Part shown: positions 22,426 through 35,500 of the stretch, one piece after another
How the letters are laid out: every line of letters starts with the position of its first letter
Position numbering within the stretch: the first letter of the stretch is position 1
Origin: Typha latifolia
Lineage: Eukaryota; Streptophyta; Magnoliopsida; Poales; Typhaceae
NCBI GenBank assembly: GCA_019914945.1
Contig: CM034113.1
Location: forward strand, 8,784,850 to 8,848,849
Length of the DNA: 64,000 nucleotides
Direction of reading: 5' to 3'
Notes under the pieces: generated by a model
The model's database searches: none
The model's input: only the letters and a program-made list of their open reading frames with translations
What the model was told of the DNA's origin: nothing
Program-made: the position numbers and the translations under genes

Positions 22426-23792
22426 GAGTTGTGGGTGTGTTTGTGGCAAACACAAATGGCTTTTGGGCATTCCCTGCATCAATAAAAGGTAAGAGATAAA
22501 AGAGAATAAAAACAGGTCGAGTTCCAAGGTGGATGTGAAATCACAGATAAGATATCAAAAAGACAAGCACTCTGCATAAGATTTTGTTGAGAAAAACTAT
22601 TTCAGTAAATTCCTCACGTTAGGTATATTAATACAACCACAAATTTTGAAGGATGCATTGAAAATAGAGCTCTCCACCTTCTCTTATATAGGAAAATAAA
22701 AATAAGCATACACAGTACCTCAACACAACTTCCGAGAGATCTTTCTTTCATTCCTCAATGATAATAGAACGCATTATTATAGACCATATCATTAGCAACC
22801 AGCTTGGCATCCAGAAAAAAAAAGGTGGCACGAGAAGAGAAGAAAAGGATATAAAATTATACACCAACAGAAGACCCATAACAAAAATTTGAACGATGGC
22901 AATGCGAAAGATGCCAGATCCAGTGTCAAATTATTCCTAGCTTTTCATATGATCAGATTAATGAAACTACTTTCATCCTTCAAAGTGTTATTCTTCTCCC
23001 TAAAGCTTGAAACAGGAGGTACCCTTAACTACAGGGGCCTCCTCCTTTCAAATTAGTCTAGCTGACCAGGCCACAGTCAAAAGCTTTGGTCACATATGGT
23101 CCAAAAGATATACGAAGGACAAGTCTAATAATTAGCAAGGGAAAAGTACCTTGCGATACTACAAAAGGAGAGCTTGAAGGGAAAAATAAAATAAAGAAGC
23201 AGTTAAAGGAATGCGATAAAAGAAAAAAAAAATCTAGAGCATTGCCTCCTTTCCCCAATTTTAACGGTTTAGAGATTGGCTACACCTGGCGATGTTTTGT
23301 TCTTTTTATTTGCTTTTTTCTAAGCTCGCTATCTTCTCCTCTTTTTCTAACCTAAAGTGAGAGTCTCTCAGGAAGGCACGTTGAAAAGCACTTACATGGC
23401 ATTATCTGCCAGAAAAGCTCCCCTCATTTTGATAACAGCACCTCTGGATCTCTTCGGCTGTACACATAAACATCTTGAAATGGATGCAACCATCAAATTC
23501 CTAAATTTCAGGCCACAACTTCTATAGAATGAGAAAACAAGAGCAATTTACCAAGTAAAGAGTACAAGTATGGAAACAGGAGTCGAAGAGGATATATGCC
23601 TGCAGAATTCCGGCCAAAGAGTGGTAATCCCTCGCCCTTTTATTCCCCAAAAATGTGGCAAATGAAAATTTCTTGATACTGATACATGTTTGCTAAATAT
23701 ATAAAGAGGATCGCACACAACACGGGCTAAATTTTCTCTTTACCTCTTACAAACAGCAAAAGACTAGGCGATAGTCACAATGATCCTGACTA
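21614..23792. other. Upstream region of SMXL gene and 3' flank of BAS1
   Basis: About 2.2 kb with no convincing coding. It contains a 32-base T run (22224-22255) and a CT microsatellite of about 25 units (22372-22422). The left part is the 5' leader and promoter of the minus-strand SMXL gene. The right part, about 23000-23790, is 3' flank of the peroxiredoxin gene; its UTR boundary is not visible. Confidence 0.6.
22372..22422. repeat. CT/GA microsatellite
   Basis: An uninterrupted run of about 25 CT units, followed by gtggag. It lies upstream of the minus-strand SMXL gene, about 0.76 kb from its ATG. Confidence 0.95.
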
Positions 23793-26700
23793 TTAAATAG
23801 CAGCGAAGTAGTCCTTGCTAAGCTTGGGGTCTGGCTTCATGGACTTCTCCCCAGGTTTCCATCCTGCAGGGCAAACCTCATCTGGGTTCTCTTGGACGTA
23901 TTGCAATGCCTATAAGAACAGGAATAGAGCAGAAAGGACAAAGTTCAGAGGATACAGATTACCTAGCCAACTAGTTGTAATACACTGCAATGAATAACTA
24001 CCGAATTACAAACTCCAAGTTGAAACATCTTATTCCAGAAACTTGAAGACACAGCTCATCATTTACTTAGAAAACCATCAGATAATGCAAATAACTAAAA
24101 AATAATTGAGTTCCTATTGTTTTACCTGAAGGGTTCTCATGGTTTCATCTACACTACGACCAATAGCAAGATTATTAATGGTAGAGTGCTGAATAACTCC
24201 TTCCTTGTCGATGATAAATAATCCTCGCAATGCAATACCCTGTCAGATCATGCAGGGTTAAGGATATTATAAACCAGAATTACTTATTAAAAGGGTCATG
24301 TCAAGCTAATAGTAGGATTCACATCATCAGAGTGTTGATAACAAATACTGCTTAGGAACAAACAAAATAATACCTGATCGGGGATCAACACCCCATAAGA
24401 TTTTGAAATTGATTTAGTAACATCAGAAATTAATGGATATTTCAGATCTCCAAGACCTCCTGACTTCCTATCAGTTTGTACCCATGCAAGATGGGAAAAC
24501 TACAAAGAAGAATGGCCACAGTGAAGCAAAACTGAGAATAAATTACAAGACACAAATCAACAAATCAGATATCCAAAATATAAATGTTAGTATGTAATTC
24601 AACAGAAAAACTTGGCAATAGATTGCATCATATTTAATAAAGCGCCCAAAAGATCAGAAGTGAAGCTTTTGTGAACATGCTAACATCAACAATTGTTGGA
24701 GAGTAATTGTGTAATTCAGTTATATAGAAAGAGACATGCAAGTGCACAAGGCTCCAACTAAGGCAGGTTCTATGAGTGCAAAATGTATGCAGCCTAAATT
24801 TCATCAGTAAAGAGGTTGTTTCCATAATTTAATCTCATAATCACTTAGCAGAACGGCGAGCATTACAATTTTGAGAATTTTTTGTCATAATTGAAATTGC
24901 TATTCGATTATTGCAGAAGAATCTGGCATCCTGAAATATCTAAATAGCCAATCCATGGTCTCCCAAGTCCCAATACAGAAAATCTTATTGATTTATGACT
25001 GACTCTAACCCGTGCAAAGACCATGGGAAAATTGCAAGTCTTAACCGACTTGAGCTGTAGTGGCAATCATCCCAGTTTCTTTTATGAATCACGAGGCATA
25101 AACTGAAGATGTCAAGTTTATCAGACCATGTTTCTTTTATGAATCACGAGGCATAAACTGAAGATGTCAAGTTTATCAGACTACATTCTCCATTTCATGC
25201 ATGTGTGATTTGGAGTGTGAGGATTCTGGCAGTGGCAGAGATTATACAGGCGGGATAGATTTAAGAAAAAAAAACAGGATCAGAGTATAAGAGTCCTGCG
25301 AGCAGTCACATCTCAGAAGTCAGAACTAGAGATTCACAAGTGGTCCTTGATAGAATTCAATCAAAAAGAACAATGGCAACTGACGAATATAGATTCAAAG
25401 AAGAATGTGATTCTTTTAATCTAACATTGATTTACAACAAAAGGATATTCAACAGTGTTGGAAATTACCTCTTCCATTTTCTAAGCATTTCTACTGGAAA
25501 CTAATTCTTTTCTTGAAACCCAGCAGATTAGGAACCAAAACAGTGAACTAATTACAGGGTAATGAATTAGTGTTCAGGAACAATAGAATGGCAATTCTCC
25601 AGAGGTAGGAATAAAAATAGTAAAACATAAATTAAGAAGCCAAGTATATCATATATTAAGTTGTTTTCATTTGTAAGATTGTGAACATAAATTCCAAGGA
25701 CCAATAGGTTAATGCTGATAGGTACGGCCCAGCAGAAATAAGCTCATCGTTGCAAATATTTTATTTAAAGAGGGCAGAAAAGAAAAGATAACAACTCTGC
25801 TATGGAACAGAACATTTACCACACTGTCAATGGAGACACCCAATATTTCTGTATTCAGCTTCTCAAATTCCGAATGCCGGTCGCTGAAAGCAGTTATCTC
25901 TGCAGCAAAACATAGTAACAGAAATATTATGTACCCTTTCTTCTTCCATTCAACTTGTCATTTTTCAAATTAATTCTTCTATCTAAATTTTTATCAATAA
26001 GTCAAGAGCTGGAATTTACCAGTTGGACAAACAAAGGTGAAGTCCAGTGGATAAAAGAACAGAATGACATACTTCTTACCAATATAATCAGATAGTTTGA
26101 CCTGTAATAATAGGACAAATATCAGAATGAGTACTAAATTAGGAAATGAATTCCTATCATCAATTGCTTACAAACATGATATGTTTGACATCATAAGCCA
26201 CATAAAACTTTACAAGATATCAAACAGTAGTATGTTGATCAGGATCGGCAAGGAAGCTCATTCTTTCCATTTTTAGCCTCTTCCTAAACAACCTTGAACA
26301 CACTTTCTGGCCATTCAGCTTCATAAAGGATTCACTCCCTTTGCGCAGAACAAAGAAACTGGCTGGCGAACTGATTTCAGTTGCTGCCAAGTGGAAAACA
26401 TTCACCGCAAAGCAGACTACAGTTCAAAAACTTGAACATGGATTTTATCCTTAGGAAGTATAAAGCACATATGACCTACCACTTCATAATACGGATGAAG
26501 GGCCAACAAAACAAAGAGATTAAAGCTTACAAAAAGTCCAGAGCTAATGTGCACATTTACATCAAGAGAGGCATTAGTGCAGTGAGGTAGGTAATTAGGT
26601 ACAGGTCAAAACTCAGAAATCAGCTAAACCATTTTTAATGTGTGGCATGGGGAATTTTGTGCTGCTGAGTAGACTATTGTAATGTAAGCCAGTAAAATTC

Positions 26701-27775
26701 AGGTTATGTAATACCATAATAGTGATGATATGGAGGAATCTCTGTTAAGAATATGTGCAGGTCAAAGTGAATAAGGGAAAAAAAAAGAGTTAAATGGCTG
26801 TTCATAGGGCTAAATCTAAATATTAAAAATAAAATATATAGTACTGAAATAACATCAGAAAAGATAATAAAAACTGAAAACTATAATTTTGGAATTTGGA
26901 GATATTCTGTATGGACATTTCAAAATTGTCATGGATTAATTTTATCGCAAGAAGCAAAGTTAGATAAGTAAAAATCTCAGGAAACCCACATTACACCTGA
27001 TACCACTCCAACAGATGTGAAACTTACTTCAAAGCAACTACAATGATTCAGTCTATAAAAGGAGGATCGCCCTCATGATTAACTGTAACTCATGAGCCTT
27101 GACATTCATCCCCAAGATAATAGTTTGTTTCTCTTGATTCTACTACTTAGATAGAAAGGACGCAAACTAATGAGGAGACAAAATTACAAGAACAATCTTC
27201 TTGATATCATATAAACTCTCAGCTTCCATCAATTCGGCAATAGCATGTAAAGTAAAGGTGACTAGTATAGAGATCACATCTTTATCATGATCATAGCCTA
27301 TAGAAAGCATGAAGCGAATACAGATCAGAAAAGATCAAACCAAATTCTTTTTCATTGCTATACCTTAATAAATTCTTGATCAAAAACTGCTTCTGCCTCG
27401 AAATCCGGTGCCACATTGCCCACCAATGGCAGATCGCTCTGCAACAATCACTCAATCAGTCAGCAAAAAAGAAAAGAAAACTTAGCACGTTAAGCATCAC
27501 ACAAGTGGATGAGCAAAATCCATGGAGTTGAGGAGCGCGACCTCGCTCGAAGCCTTCACGACGAAGCTCCTCTTCCCGGATCTGATACTGGAAACGACCC
27601 CGGAAGAGGCGGGCTGGAACCCCCTCCTCAAGTCATGGAAACTCCTCGGAATGGCTAGGGTTTTGACTAGAGGCGAGGGTGCGGGAAAGAAGCAGGCCAT
27701 GGGAGACGAGGACTTGGAGGAGAAGGAGAGTCTAGGGTTCGAGGAGGAGACGATGGAAGGAACGGAGCAAGCCAT
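23793..27775 (-). CDS. BAS1: Chloroplast 2-Cys peroxiredoxin (BAS1-type)
   Basis: Minus-strand exons 27775-27503, 27438-27364, 26101-26020, 25899-25820, 24499-24374, 24239-24126 and 23909-23793; phases agree and give 288 aa. The enzyme reduces hydrogen and alkyl peroxides in the chloroplast stroma, using thioredoxins or NTRC as reductants. The peroxidatic Cys is in FVCPT (C141) and the resolving Cys in EVCPAGW (C263). GGLGD and the C-terminal YF motif (DYFAAI), which mark peroxidation-sensitive typical 2-Cys enzymes, are present. The first about 80 residues are Ser/Pro-rich and basic with few acids, like a chloroplast transit peptide. The start is the Met in [12 protein letters not shown]; an upstream in-frame Met would add an acidic segment. 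Residues near the end of exon 1 ([11 protein letters not shown]) form a linker before [13 protein letters not shown] that is longer than I recall for the family. Confidence 0.95.
25075..25180. repeat. Perfect tandem duplication inside a BAS1 intron
   Basis: Bases 25075-25125 and 25130-25180 are identical over 51 bases, separated by ccat, giving a 55-base period. They lie in the intron between exons 4 and 5 of the peroxiredoxin gene. The perfect identity indicates a recent duplication or an assembly artefact. Confidence 0.9.
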
Positions 27776-29933
27776 GGCGATGACAACGGAGCTCTTCTCA
27801 CTCTCGCTCGCTTCGCTAGTCACAGCTGTGGATAAGAGGAGGGGATAAGGGCGTTTGCGGGATTGGGGTTTTAAGAGGGGAAACCCGTGCCACAGATAGC
27901 CCGGAGCGCCATCCGGGCAAAAACTGCTATTTTGTTGTTCCGCTGGAACTGGATAATTTCACCGCAATTATTTCTTAGCCTCTTCCGAAAAAAAAATTAT
28001 TCTTTTATTTTCGCAATGTAAGACATTTGGGGTATCAAGTACTTCAAATATATAAATTAAGTATATTATAGTTTTATTTCGATTAATACTTTTTGAAATT
28101 TTGTTATGAATTTTATTAGCTCAGTATAGAGGGAGAGGCATGTTTCAAATAATTTAAAAAATATTAATTGAATCCATCTGGATACTAGCAATTACCATAA
28201 TTATATAATTAATCACATCTATCGCGGGACCAATTATATTGCTGATTGTCTCGTTAAAATGGGTTGTACTTGGGATGTAGATTTTTTTTTCTGATCTCAT
28301 GTCTATTTTAGTCTCCCGTTCTAATAAAGTTTTTGTAACACTAATTTATAAAAAATTTATTTTTTCTTTAAAAAAAAGAAACGGTAAATTTATCTCTCTC
28401 TTGTGATTATTTATATTGTTAATTTGCTATTTATTCAATCAAATATTTTGAAAAAAAATGAAGCATCTCATTGGCTTGTTTTATATATAGTTACAAATAT
28501 AAATTAATATTGTACATTTAAGTGTAGTACTCTATAATATAAATAAATTTTAGTGAATGATTAGGATAATTCTCATGTGTTTCTGACAAAAAGATAAAAT
28601 CTTAAAAACTCGAGGCTAATATTGAGAACCTATCAATTCGTTCAAATTTCACATAGTATTTATATATTTTTAATATAATTAAAATATTAAATGCACTAAT
28701 AAGCATCAGATGGTCAATTAGAACCGATTCGAACAATGGTTGGTCTAGCTTTGCCTCAAATATCAATCCGAGATGTAGGCTCAGCCGTCCGATTCTCCCG
28801 GAGCTCCACTTGGCACGAGCCGATCGAATAACCACATAATATTCGATAGTTTCTTATCCACCTCCCCTTCTTCGGAGACAGCCGTTCCTCGGAAGCGCAC
28901 CGGAACCGATAGCGCCGATAATAAAGGTCTCCTCTTCTTCCTATACTGATTCTTATTCTTCTTATACTTTTTCTACTTCTCTTGTGCGTACCATTACATA
29001 CCTCGATATCGAGATCATGATTTGAGGATTTCTTTTTGTTTACTTCTTCGAAAGTTGGGAATTGCGCATAAAGCTTAGATTGATGATTGTTGGGGGATAT
29101 GGGTTAATTGAAGTTTTCGTTGAGATGTTATGAATTTTAGTACATGATCGCAGATGTTCTGCTTGTATTTGTGGTTATATGGGAAAAAGCCCCTTTTTTG
29201 TTTTGATGACATAGAAGCAATTATAGGTTCTGGGTTTGGATTGCGTGCTTATTGTGCCAATGGGAAAGGTTAAATTTGGAAGTAATGTTGGTAGTATACC
29301 ACTGTATTTTATAATAGACAGAGCATTCTTATGATAATATCTAGGGTAAATTTGGAGTTATAGAAGTTAATTTTCGTCTCAGGTGAAACCTTAAATCATG
29401 GGACTTAAAAAATATTTTTGCTGGGGAGCTAGCATACTGATGTGTGGTGATGTGAAACATAGACACACTAATACTTCACTCACCAGAGTGACCAACTAAT
29501 ACTTGATTAAGAGATATTTGAGAAGCTATTTCTGAGTAATACATTTCTAGGAAATGTGCACTATGGGAAGGGAGTAAATAGACTCATGGAATGGAGTAAG
29601 CAGTTATTTACTTGGTCGATATGATTAGTAGCAATCTTGGAGAGCAGATCATTCTGTTTGGTTTACTACAAGGTTTTGCAACTTAATTGCCAAAATATAA
29701 TAGCACAAATCTCATCATCTGTTGTCATATGGTCAACGTTAGTAAATGTATATCAAACTCTCAAGCTGCCTCTGTTCATGCTGTTCCATTCATATAGAAA
29801 CAGCAATGTCGGTAATGTTGTTTCATGTGGAAATTTTTTGAAACTAATCCTTTTGTCCTGTCATTGCTATGTACTCTTTAATTCAATGCCGATCTTTTCT
29901 TTCCAGACCTGATACCACGGCAGAGTAGTTGTG
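27776..29933. other. Divergent promoter region and 5'-UTR intron
   Basis: From 27776 to about 28850 is the shared upstream region of BAS1 (minus) and the small-protein gene (plus); it is AT-rich apart from a short GC-rich leader next to each gene. A GC-rich segment at about 28855-28926 ends in a donor-like aaag/gtct at 28926/28927. An acceptor tttccag ends at 29906, 27 bases before the ATG at 29934. I therefore infer a 5'-UTR intron of about 980 bases. Confidence 0.55.
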
Positions 29934-30167
29934 ATGGGGAATAAACCTGCAAAGCAGAAGCGAGAAGAAATCTTGGTGAGGGCTATGCCTCCATTGGACC
30001 AAGCTTTTGTTAGATGGCTTGCTCGTGATGTCCAAAGATTGCATGCTTTCACTCCGAGGAATCCTCGAGCTATAAAGCCACCTGACCATTACATTGAGTG
30101 CATGCGGCTATATGGTTTGCTCGATTTGGACATGGATGATCCTGATCTAGCTCACTTGGTCAAGTAG
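29934..30167 (+). CDS. Small conserved plant protein of unknown function, 77 aa
   Basis: A single coding exon from ATG at 29934 to TAG at 30165-30167. The protein starts MGNKPAKQKREEILVRAMPP and contains the block FVRWLARDVQRLHAFTPRNP. I recall very similar short proteins in many land plants, all without assigned function. It has no signal peptide, membrane segment or obvious metal site; the N-terminal third is basic and the tail acidic (LDLDMDDPDLAHLVK). A 5'-UTR intron is likely (acceptor at 29906). A short protein in a single exon after a leader intron, with an apparently constrained sequence, supports a real gene rather than a chance frame. Confidence 0.8.
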   Translation: MGNKPAKQKREEILVRAMPPLDQAFVRWLARDVQRLHAFTPRNPRAIKPPDHYIECMRLYGLLDLDMDDPDLAHLVK

Positions 30168-31988
30168 ATATCATTTTTTTTTCTTTGTTGCTCTTTAATT
30201 TTGTGAACCCTAAGCAGACATCTTAGCTTAGTAAGTGGAGTATCATTGTTGCATATATCAATTAACAAGCTCCTTCTAAAAGTTATTATATGATGAGGAG
30301 AGATTATCATATCTTTCTCAATCGATAGCAGAAGTTGTAAAATCATTGGTGTCCTATCCTTTTTTTCTTCTGTTTGTGGAATTATATCACAGTTTTGTTG
30401 GTATGCTCAGAATTTGGTCATTCTCTTACCAGCTTGATTAGAATGAAATGTGAAAGGACATGCTTGGTTGACACTAGCAGCCCCACAATGAAGCTGTTGA
30501 GGGAACTTGACAGAGGAATAATGGCTTCCATCATCATAGCACACTAAGGTGTACAATGAGATGTTGCTGGTAGTCCGAATCTGATGTGATATGTGAATGC
30601 TTGCAACCAAAGGTGGACATACAATTATAGATAGAAACTTGGACTGATCCAGAGAGTTTATCTCTCTGTTACCTTTGTAACTGTTAGTGAGATACAAGCA
30701 GAGCAAATGGGGTATTATGAGACCTCAGTCACTGCGGTTATTTCTTTGAGTTACCTGGCATGAAAGTTTCAATAGTTTGGTTTATTGTAGTTATATTTTT
30801 GGGAAATTGATTTATTATCATTACAGTTTTACAAACTACATGTATATTTATTTCTATATTTTTCTTAAAATATCTTAAAAGCACTTTCACATTAGTTCTC
30901 ATAACGACTAGTTCCTGTATAGATAGTTAAATTAACTATAGATGCAAAATAATTTTAATACACTTGAAAAAGATTTTTTAGATAAATAAAGAGTATTTTA
31001 TGTATTGAAAATTTTCAAATGGCAGAGTTAAAAATAAAATGTGGGATATTTTATTTTATAATTCGGTACATTTTAGTGCTTGAATATTGTTGCCTATTTG
31101 ATACCGTTCAGTGAATCCATTCATAGGGGTAATTTCACGGTATGTCTCCTGATCACTAACTTAAATTGACATGGTGCAATCACGCAGCACAAACTCAAAT
31201 ATAATGTTTGTCAAACCTCACAGTGAGTTAGGACTTCTAGTCTCCCATTAAGAATCGTGAGGCTATGGCAATCCAAGAGCATGTAGATCTTCTCTGCTTA
31301 TTTAAGGTAGGATTATCAAAAAAACTTGTGAGCTTGTGAGGCTCGCGGGCTTTGAGCTAGCGCTAGTTCGTTCAAGCTCAGCTCAATTAGACTCATATGA
31401 TATATATATATATAAAAGGTTTAGAACAAATCTAATTGTTTGTATGATTTATATAAGAGAAAAAAAAAAATCATTCTCCAAGTCTCTAACCTTCGTCTTC
31501 CTAAACCCACCTCCAGGTCTCCAACCTTGTCTTCCCAAACCTTATTGGCCATCACCACCGAAATGGTATTTGGTAGTCTTGGTCTACAAGCTCCAATCGA
31601 CCAATTCTAAGCTTCCACTGACCATTTTCAAGCTTCATCAGCCATCTCTAAGCTACGATCAGTCATCTCCCAGTGCCCATCAGCCTCCAAGCTCCAAATT
31701 CCTACTACATGGTATTTTATCTATTTTGCCTTCCTTAATTGGACACTAAAAGGTTTTAGGTTATTTTTCTTGTTTGATTGTGGACAAAATTATGTTGGTT
31801 TCATTCAAAGTATTCAAATTTCAAATTTTATGTTGTAAAATTCTGCGGGTAGAAGCACGAGCAGAAATAGTTGAAAATTCTACTATTTGAAAGAAAATAA
31901 AACCCACAAATCATATTCTTCATCGACCCACAAGCTATCGAGCCTCATGCCAGCTATACTTTTCCAGCTTAACTTGAACTTGAGCCAG

Positions 31989-32023
<35 letters not shown>

Positions 32024-32589
32024 CTCAAACTAACCCAGCTCGACTCTAGCTAAGGCTCCTTTACATCCCCTAAATGTAGGTCACGAATTACATGACTCTC
32101 TCTCTCTCTCTCTCTCTCTCTCCCAGAAAACTGTGATTCTTATACACCGATAGAACTCTCTGGTAGCCTTACATGACCTTCCTACTTCGCTCTACACTTA
32201 GTTGTTTTTGTAGAAGAACCACAGGGGAGGGGACGTGGCAAATTTATAATTTGTTTTGGGCTTTTTTGATAATTTTGATAAATCGGCAACCCCGCCTCTT
32301 CCCTCCATAGCTATCCGAAGTCCGAACCATAATTTCCCTCCCTTCCCTCGTGTTCTGCTGCTCTCGCTTTTTTAACCCCTCCACCCTCTCTCTCTCTCTG
32401 TACCAAATCCTTTTAGATCTTAAATCAAAACCCTAACCCCGCCTCCGATCTCCCGCCGCCGTGGAGCTGGCGCCGAGCCCGAGGCGAATCGGTTCGGATC
32501 GGTGACGAGATCTCGCCGTCGGGTTTCGTTTCCGATCGCACGATCGGTGGGTTTCTCGTGGAATTTTGAGGTCGATCGAGTCGGATTTG
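30168..32589. other. Intergenic with a possible retroposed or MITE-like insert
   Basis: Includes the 3' UTR of the small-protein gene. At 31330-32045 there are GAGCTC/CAAGCT-rich ends, the sequence tgaggctcg at 31338 repeated in inverse orientation near 31940, and a 32-base A run (31989-32020). This suggests an inserted element, but no target duplication was found. A CT microsatellite lies at about 32096-32122, and the E2F promoter occupies the right end. Confidence 0.45.
32427..32458 (+). promoter_or_regulatory. Telo-box and E2F-like site upstream of the E2F gene
   Basis: The sequence aaaaccctaa (32427-32436) contains the plant telo-box AAACCCTAA. About 13 bases downstream, tctcccgccg (32449-32458) is close to the E2F consensus TTTSSCGC but differs in its first T's. 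Both lie about 130-160 bases before the ATG. The combination is common in promoters of cell-cycle and translation genes. The telo-box is exact, while the E2F site is a near match only. Confidence 0.45.
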
Positions 32590-35500
32590 ATGTCTGGGAA
32601 CCGATCGGCGCAGCAATCGAGGCAGATCCTGCAGCCGCTGCGGCGGCACCTTCCGTTCCAGTCGTCCCGGCCGCCGTTCGCCGCAACCGATGAGTACCAC
32701 CGGTTCTCCGTCACTGATGGCCGGAGGATCGCCGACGACATGGCTGAGACCCTAGTTATTAAGACACCCGTGAGTTTCGTGGGGAGGTTTGTTGGTTTTT
32801 TGTTGCTGTGCTTTGAGATGGTAAACATTGAGTCTGCTTGTGTGCGCTGATTGACTTGTTGATGGTGTTCCTTTTCTGATTTTATGGAAATTAAAGGTTT
32901 TTATAGGTTATTGCTTGGTTTAGAACTCATTTGTTTTGGTTGGAAAGTGATGTCAGTTCGGTATGTGTGTGAAACGTTCAGTTTGATCTAAGGACATTGA
33001 ATTTGTCATGAGTTATATCTCTAGCAGCTAATCTTTGCAATTGCCGGTCTATCTAACTTAAGTTATATGTACTTACGAGATTTAGTTCAGCTGTCTTCTG
33101 AAAAAAGTGAGATTGGTAGAAATGCTTATTGCAAAGTTTTGATGGTTTCTGAAGATTATTTCTAGTTTGTCGAAACATCATAGTCTCCATTTACCCAATG
33201 GTCATTACTTTCTCACTTCCAATTTGAGAAGTTTGTATTTGCACTAAGGAGGCAACTGTTACAACATAAAATTTAGTACTCTTCATTGTCGAAGTCATGA
33301 TATACAAAATTGTGATGACATGATCAATCTCTAAGCTCTACATCAACTTTAGTTGTCGACAAACGGAGACCACCCTATCTCCAACTACACTCATCTTGTG
33401 GTAAACTAGATGGCTTCAATGAAGTTTTAGACCTCAGCAGACTGAGGATTGATCTAAGATGGATGTGCAGCAATAAATAGTTACATGGTAATTCAAATTT
33501 GCTTTCTAAAAGGAACTATCATTAGCCTCTCTCTGCTTCACATGGTAATTCAAAGATTTCCTTTTGGAACAACTGAACATGCCAACTCCAGTAGACAAGA
33601 ACCTTTCCCTTTGGCTTACTGCAAAATCTCTTCCATGGTAGAGCGACCTAAATCCTAGTTCTTGAAATGCATTAAGCTGTAAATTTAGCAACTAAACTCT
33701 TACATAACTAGTATCTATTTTCTCATTTGTTCATGGGTTCATTGTTTATGCTCTATAATAATATATTGCTTGATTTTGCAGGATGATTAGCATATGATAG
33801 AATGATGCATCTATTGTTTTAGTAATTTGATCTCTTTCCTTACAATCGTTATGATTTTTATACTGTTCAATAGTCTGATAATAGTGCTGCTTCCAATGCA
33901 GTTGAAACGAAAAGCTGATCAAGAAGAAAATGAAGCTGCTGAATCAAGTGAATGGACTACTAGCCCAGGATATACTGAAGCAGTTACAAGCCCTCTGCTT
34001 ACACCAATATCAGGAAAAGGAGGTAGAATGTATGGCAAGTCCAGGGCTGCAAAGCACAATAAATCTGGTCCTCAAACCCCTATATCCAATGCTAGTGAGT
34101 ATTTTTATACTGTCTTGTGGTTGGATTGTAAGTTAATTTTCATTAGTTGTTTATATATATTTATTTATCTTGTAGCGCAGTCGCAGTATCTTTGAACCTC
34201 TCATTAGATATCTTATATTGATTTCTCCTCATTCTAGATGTATTAGTGTACATTGATTTTGGGTGTAGACTTACTTTTTCATCTCCATCTTTGCAGATTC
34301 CCCTTCTAGCAATCCTCTCACTCCAGTTGGGACCTGCCGCTATGACAGCTCCCTAGGTGATTACAGTGGGGCATTTACTTTAGCATGATGCCTCACAGGC
34401 TTCACCACTTTCAATCCTATTGTAAATTAAATTTGCGGACATCCAGCAGCTTTAGATCTCAAGAGCTGTTTGGAGGTTTGACACCTTATGCTATTGACAA
34501 ACATTGTTATCCTGTTTTCAGGGCTCTTGACAAAAAAATTTATCAATTTGCTTAAGCATGCACATGATGGTATTCTTGATTTGAACAAAGCTGCAGAAAC
34601 ATTAGAGGTTAGCAGACCATTATTTGTATGAAGATTTAATGTTGATCTTTTCATGTAAAATGATTGGATGGCTTTCAATCATACAGGTTCAGAAGAGACG
34701 GATATATGATATAACAAATGTTCTCGAAGGGATAGGGCTAATAGAAAAGAAACTCAAGAACAGAATTCGTTGGAAGTAATTATTAGCTTTCTACGTCTTT
34801 GTTATTCTGCTAGGTTTCTCCTTTGTACTGCTAAAATTTGACTACTCAATCTCATAACAGGGGATTAGATGACTCCAGGCCAGGAGAAGTTAATGATGAT
34901 GTTTCAATTTTACAGGTATTGCGCATGCATGAACTTTTAGCGTACAGTTGGAGTATTTACGAATTATCTGCATCTGAGAGTATTATGTTGTTTTCCCTGT
35001 GGTTGCTTAGCATTGAAAGGAGACTGCTGAACTTAAATTCTTCTCTCCTATTTTTTCAGGCGGAAGTTGAAAATCTCACTTTACAGGAACGCGGATTAGA
35101 TGATCATATAAGGTTCTAGTTAATCAAACTGTCAAACAACTGTGATTATTTTTTTTTCCCTTGTGATATGCTCTGACATATTTCAGTTTGTTGCAGTGAA
35201 ATGCGGGACAAATTTAGGGAGCTTACTGAAGATGAAAATAATCAGAAGTAAATGTCTCTTATGCATGCATCTGTACCTGATGTTAGTTACCATGTCTCTC
35301 ACTACCGTTTCTCTTTCTCATCTGTTCTTACAGGTGGCTGTATGTGACTGAAGATGACATTAAGGGATTGCCTTGCTTTCAGGTCTAATCTTTAGGCTTC
35401 TGAAAATGTTGCTAAATTTGATTAACTTCCAATAACATAATTACTAGATGTTCAGATGTGTATATACATATTGAATAGTGAATATTTGCCCTTATTGCAG

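Noticed and set aside
31336..31749. A 137-residue open frame
   Set aside because: Composition is low-complexity with TA-repeat-coded residues and it sits in a suspected inserted element; no domain is recognised.
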